From NCBI GenBank assembly GCA_003427395.1, contig BFEA01000527.1, positions 277,574 through 320,347 on the forward strand: a DNA stretch of 42,774 bases, written 5' to 3'. Below the pieces are notes generated by a model. The model saw only the letters and a list, made by a program, of their open reading frames with translations, had not been told where the DNA came from and ran no database searches. The translations under genes and the position numbers were made by a program. This document shows positions 9,000 through 18,540 of the stretch, piece after piece (within the stretch, counting starts at the first letter, position 1; each line of letters starts with the position of its first letter). Origin of the DNA: Chara braunii. Its lineage: Eukaryota > Streptophyta > Charophyceae > Charales > Characeae.

Positions 9000-10400
9000 T
9001 TCCCCTAATTTCGGTCACATTCGGTCACCTTATGGTAAAAAATCAGTGATATGTTAAAAATAATCCTGAATTTGGTAGCGCCCGTGCTTGCCGCGCTGAA
9101 CTTGGTTGCACCTGTAAGCGGAGGATCTCAAAACAGGGTCTGATAGTGTTTGTAGCCACTCACGATCCTGGCCCAAACTGTAGTCCTCCTTTTTCGGAAC
9201 CCGCTATACCCTCAATATCAGCACGAGTGATTTTAATGATGACCTCTCTAAACCCCAGGTCCGTAGCCTCAGGTTCTGCAGTTTCGGATTCCAGGTTGGG
9301 GCGCCAGTCGACGCTGAACAAGGTTCGAAAAAAAAAAACATAGTGTCTCTTGTAGCCCCAAGTCTTCATGCAACTTCAAAGATTGTGTAAAGTCGCCACT
9401 TGTGGTCCCCCTCCTCGGTCTAAAATCGTTGCAGGCATATAACCCATAGATTAGCAATAATTAAGCATTTGAAAACCAAGCAACCTAAAGGAGTGTCAAA
9501 AATGAATCCGAAGCAACCAATGCTCGGTCAAACCTGTATTGTTGCTGCCGCAAAACCGGTATCTAGGATCAAATAATCAACCACAATATTCCCCTTAACC
9601 TTTGCGAGCAGCTCTGAAGATGAAATACTGCCACCAGTCTTGAACACATATTGTAGAATTGTCACATATTGTAATGTGGCCCAATTCGTCAAGTCAACCA
9701 AGGTGGCTAGGCCTCATCTCATATCTCAAATACAAGGCTCGTCTTGTCGACGTGAAACCGAGCAATAAACCCAGAAGTAGCCTCGTTACAAATACCACTC
9801 GGCCAGGCTCACATATCATGCCTCAGGAATAAATTGCAGACAAAACAGAGGGTCACATGGGGATTAATAAAGTAACATAAATCAGTGTGTTTGAAGCAAA
9901 AACATAATACGGACGCAAAAAAAATAAAAAATGATAATATCCAGAAAAGTTTTATTTTTTTCGTCGTTCTCTTTTTACTTATGATCTTTGACATTGTGGT
10001 AAGAAATAATTAAAATTCCAACCTCGACTTGATCCTACAAAATTGCTTATGCACAGGAAAAAACAAATAAAATTTCACCCTCAACTTTATGCTACAAAAT
10101 TGTTTGCGTGCCATCAAAAAAAAAAAAAAAAAAACCCACCTTTGACCCGACCCTACACAACTGCTTGTAGTATCCCGCGCATGCACTTGAGACCAGATGG
10201 TAGTAGTGGTAAAAGTACAATCAAAATTGCTGCATAGAGGAGGTTCCGAAAATAAAACAAATTAACATATTGGCCAGCCTAATAGTAGGTATATAATCGT
10301 ATATTATAGATAAATATGGGCGTGAAAAATAAGGGTTGACCCGGACACCCCGTTTTTCCATCTCCCATTAGATAACGTTAGAGAAAAAAAACATGCATAG
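9000..10400. other. Unassigned AT-rich sequence beside the Ty3/gypsy relic
   Basis: No supported coding frame. I looked here for the 3' LTR of the minus-strand Ty3/gypsy relic and found no direct-repeat partner beyond 13.33 kb. Poly-A runs occur near 9328 and 10117. Confidence 0.4.
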
Positions 10401-10404
10401 TCGA

Positions 10405-10985
10405 TAGACGCAGGTGCATAAATCTCGCTTTTTGGGAGGCCGGCTGAATTTTGTCACCCGACAACGGACCCTCCTACACAGTCGAGACTTTTCTTGGATC
10501 TGGCTTCAGTCCCTCGATTGTCACGATGTAGTCCAAGAAAGAGATTTCGGCCAAAAGGAACTCACTTTTTCCAACGTAACTTTGGACCCAACATCTTTTA
10601 GCGCATGTAAGACCTATTCCACATGTTCCAAATGGTACTCTCGAGTTTTGGAAAATACTAAAATATCATCAATGTACACAATCACGCAGAAATTGATCAG
10701 GGGTTGGGTTAGTTGAATCTTCTTAACGAACTTGGCAAAGGTCATGTTCATGGCCCGCTAGAAGGTAGCCCGAGCGTTGCAGATTCCCATGGGGCACCGC
10801 ACCCACTGCCATATGCCCTCAAACATGACAAAAGCGATCTTGGGGCGGTCGTTTGGTCTCGCAACGACATGGTGGAAACCGTGTTGGGTATCCAACTTCG
10901 AGAAGACCCGGGCGGATCCAATGACATCCAAAAGATCATCGAGTCGGCCCAAGGGGTAAACAACCTTCACCGTGATAGCGTTTAA
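10405..10985 (-). pseudogene. Ty3/gypsy reverse transcriptase fragment
   Basis: Read on the minus strand, the frame gives YPLGRLDDLLDVIGSARVFS, then KLDTQHGFHHV (motif A, catalytic Asp kept) and CPMGICNARATF (motif B). After a break it continues with VIVYIDDILVFSKTREYHLE, which contains the YIDD catalytic box (motif C), and then FLDYIVTIEGLKPDPRKV. Stops and at least one frame change occur between and after these motifs. No RNase H or integrase follows, so the copy is truncated at its 3' side. The match to plant-type Ty3/gypsy RT is very clear. Confidence 0.9.
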
Positions 10986-10989
10986 CTTT

Positions 10990-12020
10990 CAATAATTAAT
11001 ACAAATTCATACGACCCTGCTTCATTTTTGAACGAAGACAACTGGAAATGACTATGGTCCCAGTGATGGTTCCACCCACCCAAGGCACTCGAACTCCCAT
11101 ACCCGGTCTAACATCGGTTAGTGCTCCTTCAGGGAGTATCAGTACGGTCGGGAATGGAATAGTGGGTTAGTTCGATATCGTGGTCCTGGATGCTAACTAC
11201 CTCGGGATATGCTTATAGCAACGTAACAAGAAGGTAATGGTACTCAGCAAGCACATGAACCAGCAATTGAATGTCAATGGCTCCCGATAACTTCTCAGTT
11301 TCCCCCAAGGAGTTGCCAAACAAGGAGTTGTCGGTCTTTATTGAGAGTACCGTCATTGTGAACTGGTTGTCGGTTGGGCTTACCGGTTCCATTTCATACT
11401 CTTCCTCTATGTCGGTTGGCCCTTCATCCGAGGTTTCAACTGAAAAGGCATCCAAGATTTCAGTCGTACCCTATTTCTGCGAAGGGGTGCGAGGCTGAAA
11501 CGCTACCCCATCCAAGAGGAACAAGGCCGCTTTGGCATCTGTAAGTAGATGTTGTGGCGGTCTGAACAAAAGGTTGCAGAGGCTCTTGAGTTCGGCAAAT
11601 CAGTCCGGGACAGGGCTTGTATTCAACTATAGGGACCCATAGGCTTCGCAAGGTCAATTATGTTTGAGACCCTCAACAACGGTTCACCCCTCATGGTAGA
11701 CATAAAAGCTTGGAGCCAGTTGGGTTCCCTTTGCAAGTCCCCTTAGTATCAGGTTGGATCCCGCCGGTTGAATCGGTCTCGAATCCGGATGGGATATCGA
11801 CTGGGTACATCCGACTCCTCGAGTTCTGCTTTGTGTTGCACTTCCGTCTGCGTCGGCGACGAGCGTTAGATCATATTGATCTGATGAACTTCGCTGAAAA
11901 TACTCGGGAAAAGTTGCATCCACACTCGCATGGCTACGCGCATCGGAATCGTTTGAGGTTTAGGTTGCGCCGAGGTTTAAATGATTTTCGAACTGTCAAA
12001 ATGCATTCGTGTGCCGACCA
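10990..12020 (-). pseudogene. Decayed spacer between gypsy protease and RT
   Basis: On the minus strand several short frames can be read but none spans the segment. Just upstream of RT, a LNAITVK-like string precedes the YPL motif, as in the conserved N-terminal part of Ty3/gypsy RT. The rest is unrecognisable. It occupies the position of the protease-RT connector and is about 1 kb long. Confidence 0.4.
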
Positions 12021-12027
12021 CTGCTTG

Positions 12028-12468
12028 TCACGGGATACCCGACAGCACATCATACTCTTGCAATTGGAGGATGATCACATTGTATAGGCAATAAACTCGC
12101 TCGACCTGTATGGATACGTTTGCGACTCTTCCTTTATAATGGATGCTATCCTCGGTGGTGGACACATACAATCCATCCGGCAGGAGAGGCTGAATCTGGC
12201 CTTCCTGGCCCAATCGTTTTGTTAGTCCCCAAGAAAGTGCCATCGTCAATGATCCAAAGTCAAGAATGTCAAGTAGCGAGCTCCCCCACACTCTGCAGAA
12301 ATTGCAGTCACACTCAACGTTTTTCCAACTAAGCAGATGGGCCCTAAGAAATACATCAGGCTTCTCTGCTGGTGGATTAATGGCCTGGACAATTCCCATG
12401 CAGGGTGCTTCGGGAGGATGCAAGGTAGAGGGTTGCCCTTCGCGCGCCGGTGATTGACTTTCCTCCAC
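12028..12468 (-). pseudogene. Ty3/gypsy aspartic protease remnant
   Basis: The minus-strand frame contains LLDILDFGSLTMALSW, where LDFGS takes the place of the D-T/S-G active site. YDVLSGIP near the end fits the C-terminal YDVLLGMP-type signature of retroviral-type proteases in Ty3/gypsy elements. The active-site Thr/Ser is Phe, so it is inactive. It sits between the zinc-knuckle frame (12520-13095) and RT in the expected gag-PR-RT order. Confidence 0.65.
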
Positions 12469-12519
12469 CTGTTTCGTGCCTTTTCAGCCCTCCTTGAACC
12501 GTTGCCGATTCTTTAGATA

Positions 12520-13324
12520 TCATTCAATTTTTCGTTTACTTTCTCCGATCAACAGACATGGGATAGGCACGAGGATCCGAAGGTCCAAAGATTTCATTGT
12601 GTTAAGGATGTCCATCTGACCTTCCTTGTACTCAAGCCTCAGTATCGTATGGTACTCAAACCCTGGTCTCCAAGGCGCGAAGTCACTTTCCTCCGTTATA
12701 TGTTGGATGTGACGTATCACCCCTATGGTCGCAGGTTCGAGCATAACGGTCGTCAAGTATTCCTCATGTCCGATTTCAGTCGTTGTGGGAGTCACGACAT
12801 CTGTCACGCCGGCGTTCGATGTTATAGCTACTCTCCCTTGGTTCGTGGCAGAAGGTGTCGTGAACTTGAACGAGATTTGGGAGGCCTCGACGCCGCTCGT
12901 TGGGTTCCGGGGCACATGAAAATCCTTGACCATGTGGTTTGGCTGGTTACAATTGTAGTATCGCATCGGCTGCATTTGAACTGCAGTTGGGTGGGGGTCC
13001 GCTGGGGGCAATAGGCTGCAACTGCTCCTAGACCAACAGCCATAGCCGTTTGTTGTCTCTGAGCGGCCGCGGTGACTCTCTGTTTCTTCCTTCATTGAGG
13101 AGATCCCTCAGTCGGGCAACTACACTGGCGAGCTGGGTGACCACCTCCAGGTTTGGTAGGTTCAGGTGTCCAGTGGCCTGAGTTGCTTGCACCGCTGGCA
13201 GTCCAATGGAGGAGACAGTATATTGAATTCCCTTGGCTGCTACTTGGGGGGTTGGAGACGGTTCTACTGTTATCCAGGTGACAACCTCATGTTGTCTTAG
13301 TCCCGGGACCTGATTCCATGGCAT
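12520..13324 (-). pseudogene. Ty3/gypsy Gag C-terminal part with degenerate zinc knuckle
   Basis: Two overlapping minus-strand frames (13028-13324 and 12520-13095) cover a Pro/Thr-rich region with RYYNCNQPNHMVKDFHVP. That string matches the C-X2-C-X4-H-X4-C knuckle, but the first Cys is Tyr and the last is Phe. The frame is open for 191 codons after the knuckle, running towards the protease. No capsid domain is recognised upstream of 13324. Confidence 0.6.
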
Positions 13325-13559
13325 ATGCTAAATGTTCAATTCCAGTATGCAGGGCTGCCGCCCGTTCCCCTACTCCCACTCTTAGTGCTTTGTTGTGGTT
13401 CCGAGCTCTGTCGTTCCTCTAGAAAATTCCCACAAGAAATGAAAGTTGAAAAAACATTCCATCGAAAAAGAAAACCATCATATTTAAAAATTATCATTCC
13501 AATGTTCATCAAATTCTAAAAATTTTAGTTTTTTTTAATAAGTTCTCCTCTAAAAAAAT

Positions 13560-13720
13560 GAGTTTTCCCTTCCAACTACATCTACATGTTGAAGACCGTG
13601 TATATGGTCGTATGAATACGGGCCGTACGTACTCCCGTACGACCGTATGTATGGGACCCGGGACCCGGTACGGGCTGTATATATGGACTTTAGGCCCTCC
13701 GTACGTGGCCTTCCGGGAGG
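13560..13720. repeat. CGTACG-rich palindromic GC block
   Basis: Contains many overlapping GTAC/CGTACG/CCCGGG self-complementary words (for example ACCCGGGACCCGG). Similar vocabulary recurs at 14850-14940 and near 240-330 and 5865-5945. It is probably the end sequence of a repeated element. Confidence 0.5.
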
Positions 13721-13829
13721 GTGTTGAGGGGTGGATGGGCTGGGGGGGGGTCGAGTGTTGGGGGTACGCCCCCCCATTCAAAAAAAAAAAAAATTTTTTT
13801 TTTTTTTTTTGGTCCCGAGGGGTGAAAAA

Positions 13830-14539
13830 AAAAAGATTGATTGATTGATTGATTAATTGGTTGATTGATTGATGGATTGATTGATTGATTGATTCAATTT
13901 GATTGATTGATTGATCGATTGATTGATTGATATGAGGTGGGGGGGGTCGCCTCCCCCCCACTAGTACACACACATACACACATGCAAAAAAAAAAAAAAA
14001 AAAAAAAAGTTTTTTATTGTTTTTGATTGATTGATCGATTGATTGATTGATTGATTGATATGAGGGGGGGNNNNNNNNNNNNNNNNNNNNNNNNNNNNNN
14101 NNNNNNNNNNNNNNNNNNNNNNNNNNNNNNNNNNNNNNNNNNNNNNNNNNNNNNNNNNNNNNNNNNNNNNNNNNNNNNNNNNNNNNNNNNNNNNNNNNNN
14201 NNNNNNNNNNNNNNNNNNNNNNNNNNNNNNNNNNNNNNNNNNNNNNNNNNNNNNNNNNNNNNNNNNNNNNNNNNNNNNNNNNNNNNNNNNNNNNNNNNNN
14301 NNNNNNNNNNNNNNNNNNNNNNNNNNNNNNNNNNNNNNNNNNNNNNNNNNNNNNNTTGATTGATTGATTGATTGATGTGAGCGGGGGGTCGCCTCCCCCT
14401 CGCGATTACACATACATACATACACAGAAATGCGCGGGACCTTTTTTCTTTTCCTTTTTTTCCTTTTGATTGATTGATTGATTGATATTTCGGGGGATTG
14501 CCTTCTCCCCCCTCGATTACACACACACACACAAACACA

Positions 14540-14545
<6 letters not shown>
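13830..14545. repeat. Composite microsatellite modules: (TTGA)n - GC hairpin - (CA)n, with gap
   Basis: Modules repeat in the order (TTGA)n, then a G-run hairpin such as GGGGGGTCGCCTCCCCCC, then (CA)n/(TACA)n, then poly-A or poly-T. At least three modules are visible around the 14071-14355 gap. The same module occurs in the opposite orientation at 17937-18300. Frames of Cys-Val or His-Thr repeats here are artefacts. Confidence 0.85.
14071..14355. other. Assembly gap (285 N)
   Basis: A run of N inside a (TTGA)n array; the true length is unknown. Confidence 0.99.
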
Positions 14546-14608
<63 letters not shown>

Positions 14609-14635
14609 ACACACACACACATCATCACACACACA
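14546..14635. repeat. (CA)n microsatellite
   Basis: About 40 CA units with few interruptions. It forms the CA part of the last composite module. Confidence 0.9.
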
Positions 14636-14747
14636 CTCCCACGCATGCGGGGCAACTACCCGTTTTTTTTGCTACGAGTTTCTTTTTTTTTCTTTTTTTT
14701 TCTGGTCTTTTTTTGTTTTTGATTTTTTTTAAATCCTTTCAAAGGTC

Positions 14748-14835
14748 AAAAAATAAAAATAAAAAGATGGGGTTGTAGATCGTTTTAAGATCTACAACCC
14801 CATATTTTTGTTTTTTTGTTTTTTGTTTTTTTTTG
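14748..14835. repeat. Perfect 15-bp hairpin embedded in A-run/T-run flanks
   Basis: Arms ATGGGGTTGTAGATC (14767-14781) and its exact complement (14789-14803) surround a 7-base loop GTTTTAA. Outside the arms the sequence is A-rich on the left and T-rich on the right, so the fold extends imperfectly to about 88 bp. It may be a small foldback or MITE. Confidence 0.85.
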
Positions 14836-14949
14836 GCCTTAAATCACTGTCGCACGGTCGTATGTACGCCCTTACGCTCGTGCGTCCGTCCGTCCGCACG
14901 GGCCATACGGAGACCCCCCATACAACGTACGGGGGACGCCACTGGTTGA

Positions 14950-15133
14950 AGATAGAATGAAAGTTTGGGCGAGTTTATGAAATGTGACAAATGTCTTAAT
15001 TAAACTTTAATTCTACTACAATAAATATCTTCTAAGTTGGATTGGTTTAACCTATTTATGACTGAAAAGCCTTAGATAAAATGACAGTCCGATTAAAATA
15101 TTTCATGAACTCGCCCGGACTTTCATTCCATCT
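14950..15133. mobile_element. MITE-like element, about 184 bp, 35-bp TIRs
   Basis: AGATAGAATGAAAGTTTGGG and the following GCGAGTTTATGAAATG at the left match, as a reverse complement, the right end (15099-15133, CATGAACTCGCCCGG...CATTCCATCT) with about five mismatches. The interior is AT-rich and non-coding. I could not fix a target duplication. A partial relative (AGATGGAATGAAAA and a similar AT-rich interior) lies at about 15228-15300. Confidence 0.7.
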
Positions 15134-15227
15134 CTAGCATGCAATTCAAATAAGAAGGCATACCCCATTCTTGGAAGGAAAGTTTTCAAGTTAGGCGAAA
15201 AATTTCAAAAGTGAAATGACATTTTTT

Positions 15228-15300
15228 AAAGATGGAATGAAAATAAAAAATTTAGAATGTTATTTTACTACATAATAAGTATTTAATTATGGAAAAAGTT
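15228..15300. repeat. Partial relative of the 14950 MITE-like element
   Basis: AGATGGAATGAAA matches the element's right-hand TIR. It is followed by TTTTACTACATAATAAGTATTT, similar to the element's interior TCTACTACAATAAATAT. No second TIR is seen. Confidence 0.4.
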
Positions 15301-15684
15301 TCTATTGTGACCGTGCTCTTTGTACTATTTGAGTCAACCTCCAGTTAGGCCCCTGCCTGGCCCGCGTGTGTGGTTATTCTCTCTTAATTCATGCTTCCTA
15401 CCATTTGTCAAGTCTCTGCTAATTCTCTACCGTTGTCACCCCAGTCACTTGTTTAACCCTGCAATCTGAGTGTTCGGTTGTGGTTTTGAGTTATGTCATC
15501 CATGGTGTGCCCACTTAGCGTGAACGGCACAGCAGGTTTGCGTTGGAAGTGACGCGAAGCTGTCGCCGACACGAGGCTGCAGACATGGAAGAGTGTCGGA
15601 GAACACAGTTGCACAAGTTACAACAAACTAAATTGCCATCGCCAGGAGCAAGAAACACGCGCAGGGGCGATCCGAGATGGGCTG
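15301..15684. other. Unassigned sequence
   Basis: Moderate GC content, with no supported frame or repeat. Confidence 0.4.
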
Positions 15685-15687
15685 TGT

Positions 15688-15785
15688 TACCGCGCGTTCA
15701 TTGAACGCGCGTTTCACATTCAGGCTTTGAACACGGTGAACGCGCGTTCAGTGAACGGCGGTAAACGCGTTTCACGCGTTTGCGC
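15688..15785. repeat. Cluster of CGCGCGTTCA palindromes
   Basis: CGCGCGTTCA-T-TGAACGCGCG at 15691-15711 is a perfect 10-bp inverted pair. GAACGCGCGTTC, GTTCAGTGAAC and CGCGTTTCACGCG follow within about 80 bp. This gives a dense cluster of self-complementary CpG-rich sites. Confidence 0.75.
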
Positions 15786-15905
15786 AGGGGGTTGTGCGGG
15801 GTGGGGGGGTGCTTTGGGCCGTGTGGGGAGCGGCGACGGTGCTTGGGGGGGTTGTGGGCAGTGTGGGGAGTGGCGGCGCTGCTTGGGGGGGGTTGTGGGC
15901 CAATG
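15785..15905. repeat. G-rich minisatellite, about 50-bp unit
   Basis: Two to three diverged copies of a unit with GTGTGGGGAG-CGGCG and TGCTTGGGGGG-TTGTGGGC. Its many G-runs on the + strand would permit G-quadruplexes. Frames across it are low-complexity. Confidence 0.75.
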
Positions 15906-15999
15906 CCCCAGACGAAACGGAAAAACAAAACAAAAAAATGTGTGTGAATTTGTGTGTGTGTGTGTGTGTGTGTGAATGCTCCTTTTTTTTTCCCAAAAC

Positions 16000-16854
16000 A
16001 AAAAAAAAGAAAAACGAGAAATGTTTCTTGTTTTTCTTTTCTTAGGAATACGTGCAGTGGCCCTAAGGGCCTCTACTCACCACATGCACAAAAGACAAAA
16101 CATATGGCGGNGTATTATTCCANGTTCTGCAGAAGATTCATTCTAGTTTTGCACATTTGGTAAGTAGTGCAGCCAAGCCCTGAGAATCACGTGCAGAGAC
16201 CAACACGACCTCGCTACGTGAGCAACCCATAACTGCTGAAACAAAGACTTGAATTCCAGTCTCCAGTATATATTCGGCCATCTCCTGCTCTACTTCATAT
16301 TCACTGCCTGCCTTGATTTTGGTGGGGGGGTCTGCGCCACATGGCTGCGAGGACCCTTCAGAGAGCCTGCATGGGCCGTCTGAGCCGTGTTAGGGGGATT
16401 CCCCAAAGTTTCCCGCTAGAATCTTTTCAATCGGTTGGGGGTGTGGCCAACCCCAAAAGAGGGTGGTGTCGGCCATAGGCCCACTGGATAGGAGATTTTC
16501 AGTATTTTACTTGTTGTTGTGCAATCATCTCATTGGGTGGAGCCCTCCTTCAATCACGGAGTATATGGAGGGTGTCAGGATCACTGCTGACAAAAGTAGA
16601 GTTTATTCCAGAAAATGTGGCGGTTACTTTGTTCACTGTTATTGCAACCACCACCATCAGATCATTTATGATCTGGTGGTTGGGAAACACTCTACCGCGA
16701 TTTCCGGTGGGAGGTCTCTGTTTCTTTTTTTTTCTTTTCCCTTTCTCCTGTTTTCTCAGCCCAGAAACTCGTAATGAACATGTCAGCCCGCTGCCACTCA
16801 GTGTCACACTCGATAGACCACTCTCCTATCCGACTGCTAATGGGACCTCGCCCC
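16000..16854. other. Unassigned sequence, possible old retroelement
   Basis: Single N's occur at about 16112 and 16124. Several frames are open for 60-130 codons but carry no motif that I recognise. An imperfect hairpin with CAACCACCA and TGGTGGTTG arms lies at about 16647-16684. I saw no RT or integrase motifs. Confidence 0.35.
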
Positions 16855-17385
16855 GGGGGTCAGTTGCCCGGTCGGGCCAAAGATTAAAAATAAAAATAAA
16901 TATTTTTAAATTTTATTTTTTGTTCTAAATTTGGTAATGAATTTCAATGTGACCCTGAGGCAAAAGTTGTTCACGTGAGTTTTTTGCATCACATAGTTTT
17001 TTCTCGGAGATTTTGGAGTTTTTTTTTTTTTTTTTTTTTTTTTTGCGGGGTCATTCTTTGGTCCTTGCACGGGCTGGCCACCCGGGACCCTGGTGGCCCG
17101 ACTGGTAACCTAGAAAATAAATAAAAATAAGCAAATTATTTTTAAATTTATTTTTTTATTCTAAATTTGATGAAGAATTTCGATGTAACCTTGGGCAAAA
17201 GTTGTTCAGTTTAGTTTTCTTCATAACATAATAATTATTTTTTTCGATTATTATTATTATTATTTATTTTTTTTTGTTGGAACCTTCCCAGGTCCTTGCA
17301 TGGGCTGGCGACCCGGGACTCGGGCGCCCCGGCTGGTTGCCTAGATATTTTTTAAATTTTAAATTTTAAATTTTATTTTTAAATT
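16855..17385. repeat. Tandem repeat, about 230-bp unit, 2.3 copies
   Basis: Each unit has a GC-rich part (GTCCTTGCAYGGGCTGGC, then a GACCC/CGGGC word and GGYCCGACTGGT) and an AT-rich part (TTTTTAAATTTTATTTTT, AAATTTGRT, GCAAAAGTTGTTCA). The GTCCTTGCA word recurs at 17061 and 17292, which gives the period. The third unit is cut off where the mitochondrial nad7 fragment begins. Confidence 0.8.
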
Positions 17386-17620
17386 GCTGTGAAAATAGAA
17401 AAAAATCTTCGCTTAAACCCAAGGGAAAATCTTGTGCAACTCCACCTGGTCGTATATAACTAGCATGCATACTTTCTCCCGAAACTCTTTCATAAAATTC
17501 TAACAATTTTTCTCGTTCTTCAAAAGCCCAAAGAAAAGGGGTTAATGCTCCTACATCCATAGCATGGGTGGTTAATGCAAGTAGATGATTTAAGATCCGG
17601 GTAATCTCACAAAATAACTA
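17384..17620 (-). pseudogene. nad7: Nuclear insertion of mitochondrial nad7 fragment
   Basis: The minus strand encodes [20 protein letters not shown] and then [40 protein letters not shown] and [11 protein letters not shown]. This is the well-conserved core of NADH dehydrogenase subunit 7, the 49-kDa quinone-module subunit of complex I, which streptophytes encode in mitochondrial DNA. About 78 codons are open with no frameshift. Homology stops abruptly at both sides: a tandem repeat at 17384 and GC-rich sequence past 17620. There is no mitochondrial context, so I read this as a recent organelle-to-nucleus DNA insertion and not a working gene. Phe and Ser replacements near the 3' end (SEDFF, FSQQF) may be post-transfer changes. 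Confidence 0.93.
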
Positions 17621-17625
17621 GGTTG

Positions 17626-17860
17626 TTGGATCGGACGTCCGGGACCCCCCTGACCGTCCGGGATGTCCGACCGGACGTCTGGTCGGACGTCCGATTGGAC
17701 AGGGGTTAAAAATCGAAAACCGAAAAAAAAATATATATATATTTTTTTACGAAAAACAAAACTTTTTTTTCCGGACGACGGGGGTACCGGACGTATGGGG
17801 GAGACGTCCGGGGGAGACGACCGGCCCCCGGACCATTGGTAAAATTTAATTTATTGAGCT
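17626..17860. repeat. GGACGTCCG-rich palindromic GC block
   Basis: GGACGTCCG and near variants recur several times (for example TCGGACGTCCGGGACC and CCGGACGTCTGGTCGGACG), followed by A/T runs and another GGACG-rich stretch. AatII-like palindromes dominate. It is non-coding. Confidence 0.65.
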
Positions 17861-17866
17861 GTTCTT

Positions 17867-17879
17867 ATTTTATTTTATT

Positions 17880-17935
<56 letters not shown>

Positions 17936-18360
17936 TGTGTGTGGGGGGGGGGCGGGAGGGGGGGGAAGGGCTACCCCTTCCCCAACAATCAATCAATCAA
18001 TAAATAAAAAAAAAAAAGTAAAAGAAAAAAACAGCGGATTCGACCCGCTCGCGTGCGCGTTCACGCGCGTTTGTGTGTATGTGTGCAGGGGGGAAGGGCG
18101 GCCTCGTCCCCACCAATCAATCAACAAAACAGTGGGTTCGACTCGAGCGTGCGTGTGTGTGTGTGTGTGTGTGTCGGGGGGGAGGGCGACCCCTCCCCCG
18201 CAAATCAATCAATTAATCAATCAATCAATCAACAAACCAACCAATCACTCAATCAATTAATTAAAAAAAATAAATCAACCAATCAATTAATCAACCAATG
18301 AACCAACCAATCAATCAATTAATCAATCAATCAAATTGAATCAATCAATTAAAAAAAAAA
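17867..18360. repeat. (TTTA)n array and composite modules in reverse orientation
   Basis: (TTTA)n runs to about 17935. Then come three modules of (GT)n, a G-run hairpin (for example GGGGGGAGGGCGACCCCTCC) and (CAAT)n, joined by a repeated linker with GGRTTCGACYCG. The order is the mirror of the 13830-14545 modules, so the two clusters are inverted copies about 4 kb apart. Confidence 0.85.
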
Positions 18361-18540
18361 AAGGTAAGAACCCCCGACTATTTAGACCCCCCCCGGTTTT
18401 TTTTTTGTTTTTTTTTTCTATGGGGGGGTGGGGCCCGGGTCCCGCCACCGGAATCCCGACCCTGATTGGCAGGACCCCCCTCCCATCGGCCGCAGCGAGG
18501 TGATATCTGACGCAACCGCGGTGGTCATGACCGCGACCCC

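Noticed and set aside
9300-13600. LTRs, primer-binding site and polypurine tract for the Ty3/gypsy relic
   Set aside because: A GAGGAGGGGG run near 9405-9417 (minus strand) looked like a polypurine tract, but I found no matching LTR pair on the two sides.
13961-14778. Frames of Cys-Val, His-Thr or Ile-Asn-Gln-Ser repeats
   Set aside because: Translations of (CA)n and (TTGA)n microsatellites, partly across an N gap.
16463-16928. Possible LINE RT in the 103-131 codon frames
   Set aside because: No ordered RT motifs; the frames overlap with low-complexity Phe/Leu runs.
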